A stretch of DNA of 64,000 bases. Origin: Tribonema minus (Eukaryota > Sar > Xanthophyceae > Tribonematales > Tribonemataceae). The DNA is taken from NCBI GenBank assembly GCA_017506865.1, contig JAFCMP010000020.1:124001-188000 (forward strand). Reading direction: 5' to 3'. Shown in pieces: positions 22,588 to 35,485 of this stretch. The translations under genes and the position numbers were made by a program. A model generated the notes under the pieces. It was not told where the DNA came from and did not search any database. It saw only the letters and a program-made list of their open reading frames with translations. Position 1 is the first letter of the stretch; every line of letters begins with the position of its first letter.

Positions 22588-24345
22588 TTTCTTGATTGCG
22601 CACACAGAGTTCTACACTTCAACTTTTTTCATTTTCGTGAACTTCAAACAGTTTCTCTTGCATCTTTGTGCTGGGAGGTGCAGGTTCAGACCACTGAGCA
22701 GGTGTGGTGGAGCAAGGCGGATTGCGGGACCTTCTGTTATTGCATACCCAAGGCTCACAGTTGCTGGCCTCGAGAGGGTTCCGGTTCCGGCCAAGGAGCA
22801 TTTCAGAATCACTTGCGAAAAATGCCTGATTACAGGAACTTTGCTACCGTGGGCGGGCCTGGCATGAGGTGCGTGTGCCGCATCGGTTTTGCCTGCAAGC
22901 CATTTTGCGATTCCCTGTGCGACAAGGCACTTAGATTTCCTGCAGTTGGCGTTTTGCTTTCAACGGATTCGGGCAGGCCCCGACGAAGGAGACGCGGCTG
23001 TCGGTAGGATGCGGTGCTGAAGAGGTCCCATTTGCATCTGTTGGTGTACCGAGAAACGTCGTTGCAGCAGTTTTCTCGTGTGCTGCCGCACCATGCTGAA
23101 GAGGCAAGTGCAAGTAAATTTCTGGAGTGTTCAAGATGCTCTCATGGTCATGACTATGTAGCACGAAACTGCCAGCACCACACTGTTCGTCAACAGTTCA
23201 AATGTGAAATCTGGCGTGTGCGCCAGCGCAAGGCAGCCGTGGGTGCTGCGTCACTCAAATGTAGCATAGGGCTGGATTGCAACAGAGAGTTGCTGGTGCT
23301 CTTCATTTGCTGCTTTGTGATCAATCATGCTGATCTCAGTCGTCGCTTCTCAAGCACCGCAGCCAAGATGCATACAAGTGGGAGCTGGTCAATGTCGGCC
23401 CCCAGAGCAGTATCAGCATGTGTTGTTGTCGCTTTCAGCTGAAAATTTGTGCAGCACGTCACCGTTGAAGTTCAAATCATTACAGGAACACCCATACTCT
23501 AAGCGTTGACAAGGTCTTGAATGGTGCAGATGCCTATCTTCCGACAGCACTGCCAATTTGATCCCGGCACCCTCCTTGTTCATTGTGTCGGAGAACACAA
23601 TTGCACAAACACACAGAGGCAGAAAGCAGAGGACCAGCACGAGTGCATGTGTTGAATGTTGCGGAGTTCTGCTGCCTCGAGCGCTGCCGCACTGACACTG
23701 TGACAGCGCTCACACTGGCAGCAGGCCTGGTGATGCCGGACGATGTCATCGCGACTACCATCCCTAGCCATCGTGCGCTTGCAGCGTCTCTTGGTGCGAT
23801 GGCGGGCCTCGTGGTGTGCGCCACAAGCGACGTTCTGGTCCTGTTGTTACAGTTTCTGGGAGCGCCACAAGTGGCAAAAAGCCTCAGCCTGTGCTTTGAG
23901 GGGTCTTTTTGAACGGGGGTCGCGGGGGAGTAGCAGTCTGCCACCGGAGGTCCACGTTTGCTTTCGATGAGACGGGCGAGCAGGTGCAGCCGAGGCGACG
24001 CACGACGAACCAGAAGAGGCGCAGCGCATGATGTCTGACGGGGCCGCTGGAGCCCCTGTGATGCGGGACAAGCGCATGTAGTGGGCCCCGTCGCATGGAG
24101 TCACCTCTCCTGTACCCGGCCTTATTCCACGTCCAACCGTCACGCTGCAGGCTTGGCCAACAGGGCCCCATGGCGCAGGACAAGCGCGCATGCAGCTGGT
24201 CTCGACTTCCTACACTCACCCATCTATCGGCCCTTTGTGCACCACCTTTCACCCCTCCATCCGGTCCGTTTTGCACCACCTTTCATCGATTCACCCGCCA
24301 TGATACCTACCTACTCCCCCCCCCCCCACCCCCCACCCCCGCCAG
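22588..24345. other. Divergent intergenic region
   Basis: This lies between the SET-gene start codon (leftward) and the EH-domain gene (rightward). It must contain both promoters and perhaps an upstream exon of the EH gene. An open reading of 109 codons at 23583-23912 has a hydrophobic middle but no family resemblance and no splice context. No promoter element can be defended. Confidence 0.5.
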
Positions 24346-27300
24346 GCCCAGCCTGGGCCAGCCCGCCTCCGCCGCCTCCGGACGCTTCATCAGTAACCCT
24401 AGCGTGGGGTCTCCCCAGGGGGCGGGGGGCATGGCCGACTGGGCCCCCCTGACGGGGGAGGAGAGGTCGTACTACGACGCGCTGTTTCACGCGGCAGACA
24501 CGACGGGCGCGGGGTCGCTCGCGGGGCAGGCCGCGGTGGCGTTCTTCATGAAGAGCGGCCTGGACGTGGGGACGCTTAAGCAGGTGCGTCACTTTACTTG
24601 AAGTTTGCGCCTTATTAGGGCATAGGCGGGGCAGGCCGCGGTGGCCTTCTTCATGAAGAGCGGGCTGGATGTGGGGACGCTCAAGCAGGTGCGTCACTCG
24701 TGTTGCTTGACTTGAAGTTCACACCGTGTTGGGACACAAGGGTCACTTGCCGGGCAGGCTGCTGTGGCACTGCGCACAAAGAGCGGGCTGGACGTGGGGA
24801 TTGCTCAAGCAGGTGCGTCGCCAGTCTTACTTGAAGTTTCTGAACCTGTGGTTAGGGTTGCAAAACTCCGAATGCGTACTTAAGTACGGGGGCGTATACA
24901 CGTATTTAAGTACGTATTTGTGTGAGCAAATACGCCGCAAATACGGTGTTGTCGTAGGCCTGTTAACTGCGCTCCTTTTGCTGACGCTGACAGCAGCAGC
25001 GAGACCGCAGCACCAGGAACTGGCACGTGCTTTTGAGCGACCTCACGCATGACCCCTTTGCAAATGCCCACGGAGTGCTTGACAAGGCAGTGTGGGCAAC
25101 GCCGCATCCGTCCCCCTTGCTGCACAGGTTGGCACGCCGCCCTTGCCCTTCCCTTCGATGATCAATGAAGCCGAACTTCAACACGATCGTTTATTCTGTG
25201 CCTGTAGCACGCGCATTTTTCTTCGACACCGATGGCCACACAGCCGATGGATGGCTGCACAGGCAGCAATCTGCACAGGCAGCAATGCTCGCTCGACAGG
25301 AATTATTGCAGGTACAGCAGCCTCGCCAGCACCGCTACCGCCTTCATCAGAGGCCCTGGGTGTCTGCCATCGCCACCTCATGATTTGTGCACGTGTAAAC
25401 GCCACCCTCGTTGTCGTCGTGAGCTGCTCGAGCTCCTGCACCTGACCCTGACCCTCATTTTAACCCTGCCCTTAACCCTGAGCGCCTTCTAGTAGACGAG
25501 GCAGTGCGTCAAACCTCAACTTGAACTTGAGGTTGCACACCAGAGAGCGTGTCTGCTGTAGCTGCACTGCGTGTGCCAGCATATGCCCAAATACGCCAAA
25601 TACGTCAAATACGTACTGGAAATACGGCGTATTCAAATACGGCGTATTTGTGTGCGGAAGTACGCTTTTTTGCAACCCTTCCTGTGGTTGAAGTGCAGGC
25701 ACCCCCCCAGTCTCGCTGCTGCGCGCCTGCAAACAGCCCTCGGGCGCGTCACCCGTGTCACTTGATGTTCCCAGCTTCTAGTTGAAGCACAAGCGCCGCC
25801 GTGCACTCGGCGCAACGCCTGCAGGCCGCGGCGGCTTCCTGCGCGGTGACGCACGCGGCTGCTCGAGCGCGCAGGCGCGCCCTCGCAACGGTCACAGCGC
25901 TCAACGTCTAGTCTATGGCGAAGCGCTGCTCACGACCCCGGCGAGGCGCCTGTTTTTGCAGTCAGCAGAGTCGACGAGTGTCTGTTGGTTTTGCATGCCG
26001 TGTCGGCCTCGAAGATCGTGCGCCGCCTCGCGTGGTCTTGCTTCCTAGGAGGCGCTGCAGCGGCCCCATGGAATCCAGAAGCAGCTTGTTATGCTGACCG
26101 TTGCGCATCTGTTGTTTGTACCGGCCCTGGACACAAAGCGCCACCTTGCGTCGTCTCATTTCCTGGCAGGCGCCGCAGCCACTGGTGTACATCATGACAT
26201 TCAGAAGCATCTGATTTGCGCTGAGCGTCCGCTGAGCGCTGCCATTACAGTCTGAGCGCTGCGGCCATTTTGTCTGCAGCGCAGGTCCTGCAGCCACTCG
26301 AGCACGGAACATAGATGCAGCCGATGTGCGTACTTTCAGTGAACGCCGCCTGATCTATTGTGCAGCTGATATGCATAGTCTTGTTGTTGTTTATTTTATG
26401 CGGAATACGCCTTTGTGTTTTGTCCGATCTGATCTGAGCACTGCTGTATGTGGCGCGGCGGCGCAGGTCTGGGACATTGCGGACAGCTCCAAGCAGAACT
26501 TCCTCACGCGGCCCGAGTTCTACTGCGCCATGCGCCTCATCGCGATGGCACAGAGCGGCGCGCCGCTCACCAGGGAGAAGCTGGTATGTATGTATACCCT
26601 GTATGTATACCCTGTACATATGAAAACGAATCAAAAGATCGTAGAGCTCTACTAGTAGGTGACAAGGGATGGTTAGCCGCAAGTGCCTTCCACCAATAAC
26701 CGTGGTCGCCGCTGCTGCAGCAATTGGCCACGAGTCAAACAGTATAGCGTATGTAGTCCATTCTATACCTATCGTTGATGTACACCATGCGTTCAGAAGT
26801 GATCGTTGAGCATTGAGACACTTTCAAGAGTGTAGATTCTGGTAGCAAGCTGGGCATCCACTTTCTGGGCTTTTTCGCGCCCTATAAGTGAGAGGTAATG
26901 CCAAGTACACCACGCATGCCTCGGTTCATGCTCTCGCGGACTTTTGTGCCAGTATTTGTAATCCTTAACTTAGCTCTAAGGCAGGAGGTGTTGAGCACAT
27001 GTACCCATGTGCATGTGCCGCAATGACGCCTTGCAATGATACTGCCGCAATTTGCTGAGCGTTGCTAACCTTGTGATGCTCCGGCTCCGCCGCCGCTACA
27101 CGCGCTGCAGTTAGAGGGCCATATGCCGCGCAACTAGTGCTTGAACTGCAACTGCCCTTGTGCATTGAATACAAACATTATTGTGCCGACACTCAGCTAG
27201 GTGGGCTCGGGCCCGTCCGCTTGACTCTTCTTGCATTGATGGCGTTAAAGTCGCACTTTTTGTCTCTGTGCGCGTCGGCGGCAGCTACGCGTCCGCTGCA

Positions 27301-30300
27301 CCGTTGCGCGCTGCGCTGGCCAGCGGCTTCAGAGCCGAGCTTGTGCGCGAGCTGATGGCGTAGAGGGTGCACCCTGTGTGCATGCGCATTGTCAGTGGCT
27401 GCGCGGCAACTCCGCCGCCGCCGTTGCACGCTGTCTGGCGGCTGCAGCACAGGCCGTGTGCAACCGCTCAGCAGCGTGCAGCGGCGATGACAGCAGTTGC
27501 ACGCATGGCCGGGCAGCACGGTCGAGCAGCGCGGCAGAGCGATGCACCCCCCACTGCTCATGAGGGGCTGCCGCATATGCAGATTTTTTTTCCGGTGGCA
27601 ACACCGTCAGCTCATCGGCGCCCCTTCCGCTATACCCCGTGCACGACAGCACGCACCGTCGCTACACACCTGGCGCATTATCTTGAAGTATGCATGGAAA
27701 TGACGCACACCCTGCGCGCGTTCCCCTCGCGCATCGAACTTCAAAAGTAGCAAGCACCTTCACAACTGCATCGCGCGGCGCCGTTCGCGCTTGCCGGCAG
27801 CTGCAACCCGACTACTTGTGCACAGCGCTCAACAGCCTTCCTTCCATCTCCCATCGCGTGCGCTGCAGATAGTGGAGGGGACCGTGCCCATCCCCCTGGC
27901 GCGCCTTCAAGGGGTGGCGCCCCCTTCTGGGGGGCTCATGTACTCGCAGGGGCTGGGGCCCTCTGGCCCTAGTCAGGACGACCCCTACTTCATGCTGCCT
28001 GAGGTGCGTTGCAGTGCGCGTATATATATATAGATCGAATTCAAAGATCGTAGAGCTCTACGTGACAAGGTGCGGTGCGCTGCAAGTGCCTTCCACCAAT
28101 TAGTGTGGTCGCCGCGGCTGCAGCGACTGGTCACGAGACAAACAGTGCCATCAAATCCACAGTAGTCAAATGGACTTCTGTGTGCAAGTTTTTTAACGTT
28201 CGAGGCATGGCTGTTCGGTATGCATACCTGCCGCCAACACGCATATACATACAGTGCATACGCACGCACCTGCCGCCGGCGCGGTACGTGAACACCACGC
28301 GGCTATCCCCGTACGGATTCGCGTCCACATACGCGCCCTCCGTCCACAGCGCGCACCACGCGAGCGACGGCGAAACGTTGAGCGCCGCCGTTGCGCTAAC
28401 CACCGACCGCTTACCACACACCGTGGCACCTAGCAGAGCTCTACAATCTTTGGATTCATTTCCAGACGCACCTGCCGCCGGCGCGGTACGTGAACACCAC
28501 GCGGCTGCCCGCGTACGGATTCGCGTCCGCGTACGCGCCCTCCGTCCACAGCGCGGACCACGTGAGTGACGGCGACACGTTGAGCGCTGCCGTCGCGCCC
28601 GGACGCCGCGCCGTAGAAGCGCGGGAGCGTCACCGTCAGCGTATCTGCGGCCCTGATGACGGCGTCAACTCTGAAGGCGAAGGCGAGCTGCAGCGGCGGC
28701 TGCAGTTGACGGTCGTCGCCCAGTCGCACTTGGCGGCGGAGCTGCAGGGGCTCAGGCTGAGCGCTGCCGTGTATAACTCTGAGAGGGGGGTGCGCGTTTG
28801 GGAAGCGGGGTTGGGGCTGCGGTGTGTAGTCTGGGTGTGCCGAGCGCGGTTGTCATGATGGTAGTCACCACCACAGCATCGTGTGACTGTGGCGCATGCT
28901 GAGGTTTGGATCCGTGCGCTGAGGCTGCTGTGTAGAACTGTGAGGTATGCATGCATGGGGTGCATTTGTGGCGGGCGGTAGAATTCTGAGAGGGGTGCGC
29001 GTTCGCGGAGCGGGATCGCAGCGGGCGTGGGTGGTAGGGTCAGGCAGTGCGCACGTACCTGCTGCTACAGCAGCCTTCAACTGCCTCGTGTCGGCTGATG
29101 CGCACTCTGGGTTAGAGTTAGGGTTGCATCGGAAGCAGCATTGGGATTGCGGTTCACAGGCAAAGTGTGCAGAGCATGAATGTTGCTGAAGCATTTGCTA
29201 GAGCACCATCATGGTGGCGCGTAAAGAGTTTTGGAGTGGCGCGCATATATGCGTGTAGTGGTGTGCATGTGTGATGGCGCTCACCGTTGCAGTGCAGCTG
29301 GGATGTACATGGGTATGTATGTATGGTGGCGCTCACCGCTGCATGCCCGCAGAGGCGGCAAGCAGCCCGGATGTCATCCTTGCGGCGCCACTGCGCACCG
29401 AGCGATTCGTACGCACGGTCGTTACGTGCTGTGAAACTGCAGCGCCTGGAGCTGAAAACTCCTGCATATGCTGAGCGCGCTTGCGCGTCCATCGATAACT
29501 TCAGCGCTCACATTGCATGTGCCCTGGCGCGCATTCTGCTCGTGTGTCATTAACTGGCCAAATACGACATGCTGTCATCAATCACCTGCGTGCACATTTG
29601 CACGAAGCGCACTGCACACTCTGTTGTCCTCTGGGGGACGAGCGCAGCCCTTCTGTTTCTATGATTGAACTGCGCGTTCTCACCTGAATAGTGCCCATGT
29701 GCACGTTTCTCTCCCGTCAGGAACAGGCCAAACATGACATGCTGTTCGCAGCTGTTGCTACGCATTGCGCATGCACTCAGGTTCGCGTGTAATTTGCTGG
29801 GCGCACTTTGTGCGTCTATCCATAACCTCAGCGCTCTCATCGCGTGTGCCCCCACGCGCATTCTGCTCGCGTGTCAGGAACACTCCAAGTACGGCATGCT
29901 GTCATCAATCGCCTGCGTGCTCAACTGCACCGCGCGCATCGCGCATTGAACTGCATGTGCTCTTCTGAACCTTGGGGGTAAACCCAAGTCTGAACTGTGT
30001 CCCTGTGCACGTTCCTCTCCCGTCAGGAACTGGCCAAGTACGACATGCTGTTCCCGTCGTACGACCCCGATGGCGACGGCTTTGTGACAGGGGCAGAGGC
30101 GGTGCCGCTCTTCACCAAGTCAGGACTGGATCGCGGCGTGCTGAAGCAGGTACCACCATGTGTACGCGCATTAAATCAAGCGCATGTACATACCCTTGCA
30201 ACCCCGCTGGCGCAGGCGGTATGCCGCAATGGTCCGCCAATGAAAAGCTCGTGCCACAATAGGTATGTGCCTGCTTGCATTCGTTCTACATCCTGATTCC

Positions 30301-33300
30301 ATGCTTGCCACGGCACTGTAACAGGTGCCCGCGCTCCTGCGTGCACGGAGGTTGAGCCAAGACTGGAGGTGTGAAGCTGCATGTGAAGTTGCGGCGGCCG
30401 ACTCTGGAAACTCTAGATTGCCATGGCCTCAGACAGCACACTCCCAAGCGCACACTTGTCATAGAAGCACATCGGCACAGGCCTGCTTTGGGGGACACGC
30501 CGTGGTGTCTACCCTAACCTTTAAAACCTTTTTTGGTGACCGCACTCTTGTGTGCATTGAGCCTTTGCCTGGAGGTGTGAAGGTGCAAGTGTGTAGTCGT
30601 GGCGGCTGAATTGAGAGAGTCTGAAGTGCCATGCCCCGAAAGAGCACACCGTCAATGTCGTACACTGGCACGGGCTCAAGCCTGGGCTTGCTGTCGCGGG
30701 CACCGCCGTGGTTTGTTACACAGTGTAACCCTCACCCTAAATAAGCACACACTCGAAGCGCACAATGTACAAGGCCTGCCTGAGGCCCTCCCCCTGCACA
30801 TCCGCGTCCACCCTTGAAGTTGAAGTCAACACATGACATCACTGCGCGTCCACCGTAAATTTGAAGTTGACACACGACACCGTACCGTCCTCACCCCCAC
30901 GTCCACTTTTGAACTTGAAGTTGAACCATGCCCCCCCCCTCCCCGCCCCCCCCCCCCCCCCCGCAGGTGTGGGACATGGCGGATTCCGACCGCGACGCGC
31001 GCCTCAGCCGCGCCGAGTTCGCCGTTGCCATGCACCTCATCGTCTGCATCAGCAAGAAGGGGCTCCCGGTGCCCCCCGCCCTGCCCCCGAGCCTCGCGCG
31101 CCCGGGGGCCCCCCCGCAGTCACCCGCCGCGGCCGCTGCCGCCCCCCCCGCGCCGTCGCCGTCGCCGTCGCCGCTGTCGGTTACGGCGCCGCTCTCGGCG
31201 ACGCGCCAGAGGTGCGTCAACCTCAACACTCAGTGCCGACGCGGTGACCGTCGCGCGTGTGACCGTCGTGCGCCCCCCCCGCAGCAGGACTGGTCATGCG
31301 CTATGTTGGACGTGCTCGGCGATGGCAGCTCAACTGCAGCAGCGATTCTGGCATGCCTCTATTACTGTCTGCAGATGCAACAAAGGTTTGGTGTGAGCAC
31401 AAGCAACGACAGAACCTTCTTGGAGCACGCGAGATTGTTTGTCGCCGAAATTGTGCGTTGCCGTCGACATGGTGCAGCGCCTCACGCAGCCCCCCCCGCC
31501 CCCGCTTCGTCCCCCTTCCCGCAGCATGACTCATGCGTGCCCCCCCCCCCCCCCCTCCCCACCCCCCCCCGCAGCATGACCCACAAGACCACCATATCCG
31601 AGGCCTTCAGCGACCTGGACGTCGACAGCGGCACGCCGCGCTCCGCGCCCCCCCCCGCAGGCCCCCCCCCCTCCCAGATGCCCCCCCCCCTGGCCGCCCC
31701 CCAATCCCCCGCCCCCCCCCGCGAGACCTCCCCCGCCAAGCCCAAGCCCCAGCTCGACATGCTCATGGGGCTGGAGCCCTCGTCTGTGTCAGCGGCTCCG
31801 CAGCCGTCGTCGCCGAGCGCTGCTGCGGCGATGGGTACGGTATCGGGGGGTGGGGTAGGTATGGGGTCCCCCGGGGCGGGGGCGCGGGGGGCGCCGCAGT
31901 ACTCCGGGGTGGGGGTCCTGTCGCCCCATCAGCAGTATGCATCGTCGTCCAGGTCAGTGGCGTGCCGCTGCGGCGGCGTTGTGTGGGTGTTGCGTTTGGG
32001 GGCATTCGGGCACAGTTCGTAGATGGTTTGCTTGGTCTGAAAAACGGATCAAAAGATCGTAGAGCTCTAGGTGACAAGGAATGGTGAGCCGCAAGTGCCT
32101 TCATGGTATATTTATGTCCAAGCTTGACAACCATCATCATCATGAATGAGGCTGGGTTGAGGGGCAGGCACTCATAGGACCGCGGTACAACTATGCAAAG
32201 CAGGGAAATCACATTGACGGCCAACTGCGTTGTACAAACACCTAGTTGGCTCCGTAACTGTACATTCAAGCATATATGTACCATCAACACGTAAGTGGCG
32301 TCGCTCAGCAGACAAGCTTGAGTTGTTCAAAGGTGCCCTCTGCTTGCTGTCCTCAATTCATCCGCTCAAATGCCTCCACCGAACTACAGTACAGTGTACA
32401 GTACAGTGTACAGGCAAATTCATCCGCTTATTCGCTGCTGTCTGAACTCCAGGGCGTCGCGCACGGACTCCGTCTTGTCGGCAGCAGCCTCCTCATAGAG
32501 CACTGAATCATGAATTCATCCCTCAATGAATTCACTGAGATGACAATGACACCGTCCATTGCGCTGCTCTGCGCGAACCACAGGATGTCACTCACTAGCC
32601 TCCCATTATCATCGACGCTCTGCTGCGCTACTGCAGCAGTGCATCCTCAAGTTCACACCAATGAATCAGTCCATTGAGATGAAATGTATTCGTTGCACTG
32701 TTTCCAGTCGCGCACGGGCTTTTTGTCGTCTTCAACATACTCCTCCACAGTGAATCCATAACCTTTCATTTATCGGGTCATCCTGATTAATTCACCCTTT
32801 GAACTGCCTCCGCGTGACCTGCAGGGTCTCACACACAGTCTTCGTGTTGTTGGCGGCGCCCTCCTACCAGCAGCGAGTTCATGAAGTCACTGCCATGAAT
32901 TCATTCATTGCACTGCCTCCGCGTGAACTGCAAGGTGTCGCGCACGGGCTCCGTGTCATTGTTGGCACCCTCCTACCAGCAGTGAATTTACGAACACATC
33001 GCGATAAATCCACCTGATGCACTGCCTCCACGTGAACCGCAGGGTGTCGCGCACGGTGCCCGTGTCGTCATCGCCGCCCTCCTACCAGCACCGAGTTCAT
33101 GACCTTATTGCGATGAATCACCCATGGCATGAACTCATTGCAATGAATTCCACCCGTTGCGCTGCCTCCGCGCGAACGGCTGGGTGTCGCGCACGGGCTC
33201 CGTGTCGTCTGCGGTGCCCATCTACTAGCAGTGAATTCACAAACTCGTCGCGATGAATTTACCCGTTACGCTTCCGCCGCATGAATTGCAGGGTGTCGCG

Positions 33301-35449
33301 CACGGGCTCCGTGTCGTCTGCGATGCCCTCCATCGCAGCGTCCACTCATCGCGATGAAATACACCCGTTGCATGAACTCAATACAATGAATTCACCGGTT
33401 GCACTGCCTCTGCAGGGTGTCACGCACGGGCTCCGTGTCGTCGGCCGTGCCCATCTACTAGCAGTGAATTCACAAAATCGACGCAATGAATTCACCCGTT
33501 GCACTGCCTCCGCGTGAACCGCAGGGTGTCGCGCACGGGCTCCGTGTCTTCGGCGGTGCCCTCCATCGCAGCCTCCATGCCTGCTGCGGGCGATGGCATG
33601 AGTGCCGACCGAGCGCGCTTCTCCCTCAGCCAGGACATGGGCAGTGGCGGCGGCGGCGGCGGCGGCGACGTGCAAGACCTGATGCAGGCATCTGAGGGGC
33701 TCGTAGAGGTGAGTGGAGACTCATTGCAGTCAGACTCAAGAGTGAGACTCTAGACGTAGAGTCACAGACCTGATGCAGGCATCCGATTGAGGTGAGTGGA
33801 GACTCGTTGGAGTCAGATTCAGGAGTGAGACTGTAGTCGTTTAGTCACAATCTTGTGCAGCGGTGAGGTGGCGCGCTCACCGTGCGCGCTGGTGCTAAAC
33901 TGACGGCGGCGGCATGTTGGAAACCGATCAAAGTCGCCACACGCCTCATCGTCGTGAGATTGGCCCATCTGAAAGGCTCAACGGGCGGTTGCGGCTGGCA
34001 GAACGCCACTGTGTCATTTGGCACAGGGGAAGCAGCGGCTGCGCAGCAACGGCAGCAGCAGCGGCAGGACCTGACGACGCACGGCGCTGTGTCCTCCGCA
34101 GCGCTTGCTCCGTTCACCTTAACCACGGGCTGTCACCGCGACTGTTTTGAGGGGGGGGGGCACGCATTGCGTGCGGCGGCAGTCGTGCAAACCGCGGCAG
34201 CCGTGTGGCCATTGACATTGACTGATGTTGCATTGTCTTCGGGTGCGAAGCGACGGGCCACTGCAGCCTGCGGCGCGGCGCAGCCTGGCTCGTCCCCCAC
34301 CGTTTCACCGTGTGCCGCTGCCGCTGCACCGCGGCGGCGGCGGCGCTGGCGCTCCATCTGTCACAGCATTCCACCGCGCAGCACGCCCCCCGCGACCGCG
34401 CCGCGTTGCCATGTGCTGCCGCGCTGTACATGAGCGCGGCGGCGCGCTGCCGCAACGCTCAGCCGCGCCCCTCGCGCCGCAGGTGCCGCCGGGCGCCGTC
34501 ATCTGCTGACGTGCGGCACAGCCGCAGCGACGTGCGCAATCGCCGCGGCAGCGCTCCGTGCGCGACCACCCGCCACGCGTCGCCACGGTCAACCTGTGTT
34601 GCTCGGCCGAGGACGCAAACCCTGAAAACTTAACCCTGGCGTTACAGTGCCCCACAGCCACATGAACCTTTGCGTTTGTCCCTAGCCCCGGGGCGCCCTC
34701 CCATTTGCCGCACATGGGCCCGCCTCCGCGCAGGTCCCGCGCACCGCCGCCGCCGCGCGCACGCAACGCAGCGGCCCCGTTAATCGCAGCGTTTGACCTT
34801 AACTGCTCAACCAGGGACCTCACCCCTGAAACCCCACCCCAGGGCGTGTATTGCCCTAGAACATACCTTTGCGTCCATCCCTAGCCCTGAAGCCCTGACC
34901 CTATCACCGCGCACATCTGCTGCCACGCAGGTGTCGCGCGCTGCCGCCGGAGCGCACGCGGCGGCAGCAACCGCGACGCGCGCCGGCGCCGACGGCGAGC
35001 GCCGCCTCGTGCATCACCATGCTCAACCCTCAAAGCTCAACCAGGGATGCCACCCCTTACCCCTAACCTGGGCAGTCGTGGACCTCAAGCCCACCTTTAT
35101 GTCTATTCCTAGCCCTGGGCCGCTAACCCATTTGGCTCGCCTCTGCGCAGGTTTCGCGCGCCGCCGCAGGCGCGCACGCGGCGGCAGCAACCGCGACGCG
35201 CGCCGGCGCCGACGGCGTGCGGCGCCTCGTGCAGCGCCTGCACGCGGAGCGCGTGGCGCTGGCGGCAGCGCTCGACGGCGCGGCGGAGGAGCTCGCGGCG
35301 AACCAGCGCGCGCTCGCGGAGGCCACGGGCGACGCCGACGCGCTCGCCGCGGAGCTGCAGAGGTCGGTCGCAGAGCGTTGATGACGCTGCCGCTGCTTGA
35401 ATCGCTGTCTGAAAATGTGTTATGTCGCTTGTTGAGACCTTGGTTGTTG

Positions 35450-35485
<36 letters not shown>

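Noticed and set aside
23583..23912. Hydrophobic 109-codon ORF as a membrane protein gene
   Set aside because: It has no family resemblance, no recognisable splice or start context, and the hydrophobic stretch is short.
32440..33580. CRISPR array or satellite independent of the gene
   Set aside because: Units are coding-edge copies with splice acceptors, period 109-140, in a eukaryotic intron. There is no short-repeat/unique-spacer pattern.
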